A stretch of DNA of 8,940 nt from Archaeoglobaceae archaeon. Its GTDB lineage: Archaea; Halobacteriota; Archaeoglobi; Archaeoglobales; JdFR-42. The DNA lies in NCBI GenBank assembly GCA_015523685.1, contig WAJW01000193.1, positions 1-8,940 of the forward strand. Reading direction: 5' to 3'. The number at the start of each line of letters is the position of its first letter. The first letter of the stretch is position 1. Below the pieces are notes generated by a model, which worked only from the letters and a program-made list of their open reading frames with translations, had not been told where the DNA came from and ran no database searches. Made by a program: the position numbers and the translations under genes. Positions 1 to 4,594 of the stretch are shown in pieces.

Positions 1-8
1 AATTAATC

Positions 9-536
9 TTATCCCCTGTTTGAAAGTATTCCTCTGACCCTGCGATATTCATCCAGTTTTCTTGACAGAGCGTCATAATCCCTCGCCATATTCATGGCCA
101 GCTTTTCATCCACCGATCTTACAACCTTTCCCGGAATCCCCGCAACAACCGAATCCCGGGGAATTTTCGTGCCCGGAGTGACCACCGCACCAGCTGCTAT
201 GAGTGAGTTCTCACCCACGACCGAACCATCAAGAATAACCGCACCTGTACCAACCACAGAATGTCTTTCCACCCTTGCACCGTGAACTATTGCCCCGTGA
301 CTGATAATTGCCCTTTCTCCAATAACAACCGGATGACCCCTCGGGGCTTCAACGACGCAGTTATCAAGGATCATGGCCCCTCTTTTTAAAACTATCCTGT
401 CGTCATCCGCCCTGATGGTTGTGTTCGGGTATATACCAACGTCATCCTCAACCAGAACATCGCCAATAACAACCGCGGTTATATCAACATAAGCATCCCT
501 GATCTCAGGTCTTTTTCCGAATATCTCCCCTCTCAT
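9..536 (-). CDS. Gamma-carbonic-anhydrase-like hexapeptide-repeat protein, first zinc His replaced by Glu
   Basis: A 175-residue left-handed parallel beta-helix protein built from hexapeptide repeats (for example VVIGER, VVGENS), followed by a C-terminal alpha-helix from about residue 140. This is the size and layout of short gamma-CA/YrdA/PaaY-type proteins, which form trimers with metal between subunits. It aligns without gaps over residues 42-63 with the paralog at 1761-2276. Arg42 is kept and two metal-ligand histidines remain (His80 and His85, in SHGAIVHG), but the first ligand is Glu63 (GAA codon) instead of His63, and the usual Gln57 is Leu. Carbonic anhydrase activity is therefore doubtful. 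A structural, acyl-CoA-related or altered-metal role is possible. The ATG at 534-536 is preferred because a TATA-like box lies about 26 bp upstream and no Shine-Dalgarno site is seen, suggesting a leaderless mRNA. The gene is divergent from the LUD/4Fe-4S gene. Family assignment is firm; function is not. Confidence 0.9.
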   Translation of the reverse strand: MRGEIFGKRPEIRDAYVDITAVVIGDVLVEDDVGIYPNTTIRADDDRIVLKRGAMILDNCVVEAPRGHPVVIGERAIISHGAIVHGARVERHSVVGTGAVILDGSVVGENSLIAAGAVVTPGTKIPRDSVVAGIPGKVVRSVDEKLAMNMARDYDALSRKLDEYRRVRGILSNRG

Positions 537-559
537 CAGTGAATGGATTATGCTTCAGG

Positions 560-568
560 TATTTATGG
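560..568 (-). promoter_or_regulatory. Candidate TATA box for the minus-strand gamma-CA-like gene
   Basis: Read on the minus strand the sequence is CCATAAATA, centred about 27 bp before the ATG at 536. That spacing would put transcription start at or just before the start codon, consistent with a leaderless transcript. It lies inside the longest possible reading frame of the divergent gene, which argues for a later start of that gene. Confidence 0.45.
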
Positions 569-575
569 ATTTGGG

Positions 576-588
576 GATAAAACTTAAG
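576..588 (+). promoter_or_regulatory. Weak candidate TATA region for the LUD/4Fe-4S gene
   Basis: The A/T-rich stretch GATAAAACTTAAG lies about 28-33 bp upstream of the ATG at 613. It is a poor match to the archaeal TATA consensus, but it has the right spacing for leaderless initiation at that ATG. No Shine-Dalgarno site precedes any candidate start. Confidence 0.25.
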
Positions 589-612
589 AGACATTGGGTT
601 GATGGAAAAAAC

Positions 613-1734
613 ATGGGTCTTGTTACCAGACAGAGGTCTCTGCTCGCTCATCTCCGGAGAAGTCTTGAGACTTCAGGTCATTTCAATGGTGAATCGCTCA
701 GAGATGATGTCAGGAAGATCAAGAAATACTCCATCCAGAATATAGAAAAAATCACAAATGAAGCAGTAAAGAACCTTAAAAAGGCAGGATGGAATGTTTA
801 TCTGGCAGAAAATGGGGAATCTGCCGTTAATTTCGCTCTTGATTTTCTGAGTGATGCAGAGAAAATAGTCAAATCAAAGTCGAATGCAGTTAAGGAGATA
901 GGACTCGTTGAGGCACTTGTGAGGGAGGGCAAGGAGGTAATTGAAACAGATCTGGGTGACAGGATAGTTCAGATTCTGGGTGAAAAACCACTTCATCCCC
1001 TCGCCCCTGCCATCCATATTTCCAAAGAACGCATCGCAGAGGTAATTTCAAGGGAAGTGGGATTTAGAGTGAGACCGGATGTGGAGGAGATAGTCAGGAG
1101 CTACAGCAAATGGCTTCTGAAGTTCATTCTGGAGAGTGACGCAAGTATAACTGGGGCAAACGCCATATCGGCCAGAGAAGGGGCTGTAGGTCTGATTGAG
1201 AACGAGGGAAATATCAGTCTCATAACAAGACTTGTCAGAAAACACCTCGTCGTTTCATACACCAGCAAAATCGTACCCACCCTTTCTGATGCACTCAAGG
1301 TGATACAGGCGACCTCCATATTCGGCGCAGGCCAGCCGGCGGGCACATACATCTCTTTCATTTCCGGACCGAGCAAAACTGCTGATATTGAGGGGGAGAT
1401 CGTCAATGGGATGCATGGAGCAGAAGATGTTGCTGTTATCCTGATAAAGACACCGGAGATTCCTGAAGAGCTTCATGAAGTTTTCTGCTGTCTCAACTGT
1501 GGGATATGCCTCTCGGTCTGTCCGGTATATTATTCATCGGATCACATGATAACAGGGAAGGGATATGGAGGTATCGGAGTTGCAAGATCCTTTGTTTATG
1601 GAGAGGAGAATGAGGATATTTGGAGATGTACCGGATGCAGAGCCTGTGGAGAGGTCTGTCCCGTGAGGATAGATTCTGGAAAGCTGATTAACTTTATAAG
1701 AAGGTCTTATGAACGTGAAAATGATAAAGGTTAA
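613..1734 (+). CDS. LUD-domain protein with two C-terminal 4Fe-4S clusters (LutB/LldF-like)
   Basis: A 373-residue cytoplasmic protein when started at ATG 613. The N-terminal two thirds are a LUD domain, with SKS..KEIGL, VIETDLGDRI, ITGANAISA.EG, NEGN, KIVPTL and ISGPSKTADIE (about residues 250-260). The C-terminal part is ferredoxin-like, with two CxxCxxCxxxCP motifs at Cys293/296/299/303 and Cys339/342/345/349, enough for two [4Fe-4S] clusters. Family members include LutB/LldF, an iron-sulfur subunit of L-lactate oxidation complexes. This one is shorter than the roughly 470-residue bacterial LutB and has no LutA-type (CCG-domain) or LutC partner beside it. A generic electron-transfer or organic-acid oxidation role is the limit of what can be said. 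In-frame ATGs at 550 and 565 would add 21 or 16 unremarkable residues. I chose 613 because 550 and 565 overlap the opposite promoter and an A/T-rich box is suitably spaced before 613. The gamma-CA gene follows 26 bp downstream, so the two may be co-transcribed. Confidence 0.88.
   Translation: MGLVTRQRSLLAHLRRSLETSGHFNGESLRDDVRKIKKYSIQNIEKITNEAVKNLKKAGWNVYLAENGESAVNFALDFLSDAEKIVKSKSNAVKEIGLVEALVREGKEVIETDLGDRIVQILGEKPLHPLAPAIHISKERIAEVISREVGFRVRPDVEEIVRSYSKWLLKFILESDASITGANAISAREGAVGLIENEGNISLITRLVRKHLVVSYTSKIVPTLSDALKVIQATSIFGAGQPAGTYISFISGPSKTADIEGEIVNGMHGAEDVAVILIKTPEIPEELHEVFCCLNCGICLSVCPVYYSSDHMITGKGYGGIGVARSFVYGEENEDIWRCTGCRACGEVCPVRIDSGKLINFIRRSYERENDKG
1692..1700 (+). promoter_or_regulatory. 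Possible internal TATA box ahead of the second gamma-CA gene
   Basis: CTTTATAAG, within the 3' end of the LUD gene, resembles an archaeal TATA box. It is about 65 bp before the ATG at 1761, so it would give a leader of roughly 40 nt rather than a leaderless mRNA. Read-through from the LUD gene is an equally good explanation for expression. Confidence 0.2.
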
Positions 1735-1760
1735 TAGCAACCTGAACTGAACTCCTTTTC

Positions 1761-2276
1761 ATGAACGGGTTTGATTTCGCAGAACCCCGCATTGGAAAGG
1801 ATGTTTTCATCGCACCGAACGCGACAGTTTACGGAAATATAACCCTCGGAGACAACTGCAGTGTGTGGTTCGGAGTGGTTATGAGGGCCGAAAAGAATTC
1901 CGTCGAGGTGGGTGAGTACACCAATATTCAGGACAATTCGATTGTTCATGCCGATGAATTCAGAGTGAAAGTGGGAAGGTTCGTGGTTATAGGGCACGGC
2001 TCCATAGTACATGGTTGCGAAATCGGGAATCATTGCATGATTGGAATGGGGTCCATAATTCTGAATGGAGCCAGAATAGGAGATAACTGCATAATAGGAG
2101 CGGGCTCTGTTGTGACTCAGAACACGGAGATCCCCTCAAATTCTGTTGCACTCGGCACTCCTGCAAGAGTTGTGAAAGAGATAACCGATGATCAGAGGGA
2201 ATTCATAAGAGAGAATGCAATTCAGTATCATTTGAAGGCAATGAAATACATGGAGTTTTTGAGTGGGAAAAGGTGA
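1761..2276 (+). CDS. Gamma-class carbonic anhydrase family protein with complete zinc triad
   Basis: A 171-residue hexapeptide-repeat beta-helix protein with a C-terminal helix. The expected three metal ligands are present: His63 (IVHAD), His79 and His84 (GHGSIVHG), with the characteristic 5-residue spacing of the last two. Arg42, Gln57 and Asp58 match conserved active-site or subunit-interface residues of the family. The usual RGD-type segment reads Arg-Ala-Glu (42-44), a conservative change at the acidic position. Known relatives reversibly hydrate CO2 to bicarbonate, but many YrdA/PaaY-like members have weak or no measured activity. It lies 26 bp after the LUD/4Fe-4S gene on the same strand, so it is probably in the same transcription unit. 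The ATG lacks a Shine-Dalgarno site. It is a paralog of the minus-strand gene at 9-536. Confidence 0.92.
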   Translation: MNGFDFAEPRIGKDVFIAPNATVYGNITLGDNCSVWFGVVMRAEKNSVEVGEYTNIQDNSIVHADEFRVKVGRFVVIGHGSIVHGCEIGNHCMIGMGSIILNGARIGDNCIIGAGSVVTQNTEIPSNSVALGTPARVVKEITDDQREFIRENAIQYHLKAMKYMEFLSGKR

Positions 2277-2777
2277 ATTGCTGACAGGGATGTGCTGAAT
2301 TATTTATTCACTCTTCTGTACAGAACAAATCCTGCTCCAGATGCTGTAATTATGATCGGGAGTGTTGGAAAATAACGTTCTCCTATCATGAGCCCTCATA
2401 TTTTTCTCCCCTCCTCAGCTTCCGGATATGATCCTGTACCCTCAGGCATTTTTACATGGGGACCCATCTTTTCAATACCTTCCATGAGCCACCGATTTTG
2501 GTATCATCAAATAATTCAAAGTGCCTTTAAGCAAATCTCTCGAATGTCGCTGATTATTTCCCATGTCTGTATTGTGATATGTTCCGCAAGATTTTCATAA
2601 ATGCCACGAACAGGGAAGCATCGCATGCCCTAAACGGAGAGGTTTGAAGTATCTCCCTCCAACCCGGAGAATGGCCGAGAGATGTAATATCTATTTTGCT
2701 CAAAATTAATCTTCCTCCGATGGCATACTGAACAATCCTGGGGGAGACCACAACATTCGTATCAAACCGACATGAAT
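2277..2777. other. About 500-bp region without a recognisable intact gene; probable gene decay on the minus strand
   Basis: No plus-strand frame here reads like a protein. On the minus strand, coding-like pieces occur in different frames: a coupled small ORF (2554-2781), a stretch rich in genome-typical codons around 2500-2400 interrupted by an in-frame TGA, and a hydrophobic tail ending at 2300. Switching frames and internal stops suggest one or more decayed genes. No tRNA, rRNA, inverted repeat pair or CRISPR-like repeat was seen. The identity of the ancestral gene is not known. Confidence 0.45.
2300..2389 (-). pseudogene. Remnant C-terminal membrane anchor (PEF-CTERM-like) of a decayed surface protein
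   Basis: The minus-strand frame ending TAA at 2300-2302 encodes 29 residues: FPTLP, a hydrophobic run (PIIITASGAGFVLY) and a basic tail RRVNK. This is the plan of archaeal C-terminal sorting signals of the PEF-CTERM/PGF-CTERM type: a short motif, a membrane helix and a positive end. The frame is open upstream to about 2475 except for one TGA just before 2389. The piece before that stop (with MPEGTGSYPEAEEG) has normal codon use for this genome. I infer the broken 3' end of an anchored exported protein, with its body lost or frameshifted. The Pro-Glu-Phe motif itself is not intact, so a chance hydrophobic ORF cannot be excluded. Confidence 0.35.
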
Positions 2778-2781
2778 TCAC
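2554..2781 (-). CDS. Small hypothetical ORF coupled to the thiolase stop codon
   Basis: 75 residues starting with GTG, which overlaps the upstream TGA (GTGA). GAGGAG lies about 8 nt before the start, although those bases also encode the end of the upstream protein. This arrangement suggests translational coupling. The first 45 or so residues look protein-like (FDTNVVVSPRIVQY...). The later part uses codons uncommon in the neighbours (TTA, TTG, CAA, CGG). I do not recognise a family: the DTNVVVS string recalls a PIN-domain start, but the rest does not continue the match. It is either a small real gene or the 5' part of a decayed one. Confidence 0.35.
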   Translation of the reverse strand: MNSCRFDTNVVVSPRIVQYAIGGRLILSKIDITSLGHSPGWREILQTSPFRACDASLFVAFMKILRNISQYRHGK

Positions 2782-3683
2782 CCGCTAAACTCCTCGGAAA
2801 GCATGCATGCCTGACATATCTCACCTGAAGTGGGTTCACCGCATCTTTCACATGAGTTGAGGGTCAACTGGGGATAGATCTGTTTGAGGCATTCTCTCAG
2901 TTTTTCAAGACTTTTCATAATTGAGAGTTTTCTTCCGGGATACTTCTGTTCAAAATCATTGAGAAAGTCCCTGATAACAGCCCTCACTGGCTCATGACTG
3001 TAGGGGCATTCTCTGAGATCAACCTCAAGATTTCTGAGAAGAGCATAAGTTACGACTTCCCTCTCATATATCCTCCTGAGAGGTTTAATTCTTTCAACGA
3101 GGCCGGGCTGAACCCTCTGAGGTATGTGCCTCGCCATCCTCTGGATATCCGCATGAATGAAGTTCATCAGAATGGTCTGAGCTTCATCATCAAGATTGTG
3201 GCCAAGGGCAAGCTTATCAGCCTGAATCTCCCTTGCAGTTCTGTTGAGATAGTACTTCCTGAGTACACCACAGTAGGTGCAGGGTTTTTTTTCAGATCTT
3301 TTTACAATCTCATCGAGAGTTTTTCCAACTTTCTCAGCAATGGAGACAATGATGTGTTCAATTCCCAGCTCATCACAGGTTTTTTCCGCAATTCGAAGAG
3401 TATGCTCCCTGTATCCCGCAATTCCCTCATCAATGGTTATGGCGATGAATTCAATGTCACTGCGATCCCGGAAGGTTTCAACCAGGATGTTAGCCAGTAC
3501 AACACTGTCCTTCCCACCGCTGAGGGCAATGGCAATTCTGTCCCCCTTCTGAACCATCTTTTCCTTCCTGATCTCCCTTCTCACCCTCCCCTCCACATCC
3601 TCCATGAAGTGCTTTTTGCAGAGATGTCTCCCTGAGTATCTCTGCCAGATCACCGCATTTCTGCCACATATACTGCACTTCAC
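2778..3683 (-). CDS. ttuA: tRNA 2-thiouridine-forming enzyme, TtuA/Ncs6 (CTU1) family
   Basis: An adenylating sulfurtransferase of the PP-loop ATPase superfamily. It activates a tRNA uridine with ATP and replaces the 2-oxygen with sulfur from a thiocarboxylated ubiquitin-like carrier. Numbering from GTG 3683 (301 residues): an N-terminal zinc site (Cys3, Cys6, Cys22, His25); PP-loop SGGKDS at 55-60; GHNLDDEAQT at about 161-170; three cysteines expected to hold the catalytic [4Fe-4S] cluster (Cys135, Cys138, Cys226); and a C-terminal zinc site (Cys278, Cys281, Cys290, Cys293). All key residues are present. A longer reading frame starts at GTG 3707 and adds eight hydrophobic residues. I prefer 3683 because it yields the usual MKCSICG-type start and a TATA box lies about 29 bp upstream. 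The position modified (U54 as in TtuA or wobble U34 as in Ncs6/NcsA) cannot be told from sequence alone. Divergent from rio2. Confidence 0.93.
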   Translation of the reverse strand: MKCSICGRNAVIWQRYSGRHLCKKHFMEDVEGRVRREIRKEKMVQKGDRIAIALSGGKDSVVLANILVETFRDRSDIEFIAITIDEGIAGYREHTLRIAEKTCDELGIEHIIVSIAEKVGKTLDEIVKRSEKKPCTYCGVLRKYYLNRTAREIQADKLALGHNLDDEAQTILMNFIHADIQRMARHIPQRVQPGLVERIKPLRRIYEREVVTYALLRNLEVDLRECPYSHEPVRAVIRDFLNDFEQKYPGRKLSIMKSLEKLRECLKQIYPQLTLNSCERCGEPTSGEICQACMLSEEFSG

Positions 3684-3689
3684 AAAAAA

Positions 3690-3697
3690 ATATAAGA
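3690..3697 (+). promoter_or_regulatory. TATA box for rio2
   Basis: ATATAAGA is centred about 31 bp before the ATG at 3725, and no Shine-Dalgarno site precedes that ATG, so a leaderless or near-leaderless transcript is expected. The box sits between the start of the divergent thiolase gene and that gene's own TATA box. Confidence 0.55.
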
Positions 3698-3706
3698 CCC
3701 ACCCCA

Positions 3707-3716
3707 CATATAATAC
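3707..3716 (-). promoter_or_regulatory. TATA box for the tRNA thiolation gene
   Basis: Read on the minus strand the sequence is GTATTATATG, centred about 29 bp before GTG 3683. The spacing fits leaderless initiation at that GTG and argues against the longer start at 3707, which lies inside this box. It is about 20 bp from the rio2 TATA box. Confidence 0.5.
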
Positions 3717-3724
3717 AATTCCGA

Positions 3725-4594
3725 ATGAGACGTCTCAGGGAGGAGGTCGGGAACATAAATACCGCCGAGCTGAAAACACTGAGGGCAGTTTATTCTCTCT
3801 CAAAGGATTACAACTACATTCCTCTAACTCTGATTCAGAACAGAATTAAGGGAGATGTGGAAAACATAACACGTTCTCTTGCCGGTAAAAAAATGATTCA
3901 GAGAAGAAAAAAAGACTATGAGGGGGTGAGACTAACATTTAAAGGATTGAGCGTTCTTGCATTAAAGACACTTTCAGAGATGAATGTCCTTAGTTCTATT
4001 GGGAGTGTTGTTGACACGGGAAAAGAATCCGTGATCTACGACGGCCTCTCCGAATCTGGTGGAGAGGTTATCATCAAGTTTCACAGGGTTGGAGCCACAA
4101 GTTTTAAGAAGGTTAAGGAGAAAAGAGAGTATTACGCTCACAGCTGGATAGTTCTCTCATCAATATCAGCGATGAGGGAGTACAGATGTCTGTTAAAGCT
4201 ATCAGGAGTTGTTAACGTCCCCAGACCCTACGGATGTGCATACAATGCGGTGGTTATGGAAAGGATAGATGGAAGGGAACTGTCAAAGACCTTTCTTGAA
4301 GACCCTGAATTCTTCCTGGGTGAAGTTCTGAATCAGATCAAAAGGATGTACAGACTCGGGGTGGTTCATGGGGATTTAAGTGAGTTCAACATTCTTATTG
4401 CCGATGATGCCCCTTACATTATCGATCTGCCCCAGTATCTCAATTTCAGTTCTCCGGGTGGTAAAGAACTCCTTGAAAGAGATGTGTATCTGGTGCTGAA
4501 ACATTTCAGGAAGAAATATGGAATTGAGCTATCTCTCGAATCTGCATTGAAGTACGTAAGGGGGGAAAATGGAAGGGATAATATTTGGAGTTGA
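3725..4594 (+). CDS. rio2: Rio2 atypical serine kinase/ATPase (small-subunit maturation)
   Basis: A 289-residue RIO2-family protein. An N-terminal winged-helix domain (about 10-85), with the Rio2-typical RRKKDYEG segment, precedes the RIO kinase domain. Visible landmarks are the nucleotide-binding loop TGKES (98-102), Lys118 in IIKFHR, the RIO2 segment TSFKKVKEKR.Y (125-136), the hinge region VMERIDG (177-183), catalytic HGDLSEFN (Asp217, Asn222) and metal-binding IIDLPQ (Asp234). Rio2 proteins bind pre-small-ribosomal subunits and act as ATPases in final small-subunit maturation. All catalytic residues are present, so it should be active. It resembles the archaeal Rio2 pattern closely in length and motif order. 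The ATG is preferred on the TATA spacing. The 3' end overlaps the DUF460 gene by 26 bp, implying co-transcription and perhaps translational coupling. Confidence 0.96.
   Translation: MRRLREEVGNINTAELKTLRAVYSLSKDYNYIPLTLIQNRIKGDVENITRSLAGKKMIQRRKKDYEGVRLTFKGLSVLALKTLSEMNVLSSIGSVVDTGKESVIYDGLSESGGEVIIKFHRVGATSFKKVKEKREYYAHSWIVLSSISAMREYRCLLKLSGVVNVPRPYGCAYNAVVMERIDGRELSKTFLEDPEFFLGEVLNQIKRMYRLGVVHGDLSEFNILIADDAPYIIDLPQYLNFSSPGGKELLERDVYLVLKHFRKKYGIELSLESALKYVRGENGRDNIWS
4558..4565 (+). promoter_or_regulatory. G-rich possible ribosome binding site of the DUF460 gene
   Basis: AAGGGGGG lies 3 nt before the ATG at 4569, inside the 3' end of rio2. The spacing is short and the match to GGAGGTGAT is imperfect, but as an internal operon gene this ORF cannot be leaderless, so this is the likely initiation signal. 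Confidence 0.3.

Noticed and set aside
2440..2515. TGATGA followed about 58 nt later by CTGA on the minus strand, like the C and D boxes of a C/D guide RNA
   Set aside because: The purine before the C box is missing, no good internal D'/C' pair is present, and the flanks do not form a terminal stem.
2388..2600. 70-codon plus-strand open frame in the intergenic region
   Set aside because: It has no Shine-Dalgarno or TATA support and no protein-like pattern, and the opposite strand carries better coding-like pieces.
2994..3635. Long plus-strand open frame opposite the tRNA thiolation gene
   Set aside because: It is the complement of a well-supported gene, has no recognisable motif and no start signal.
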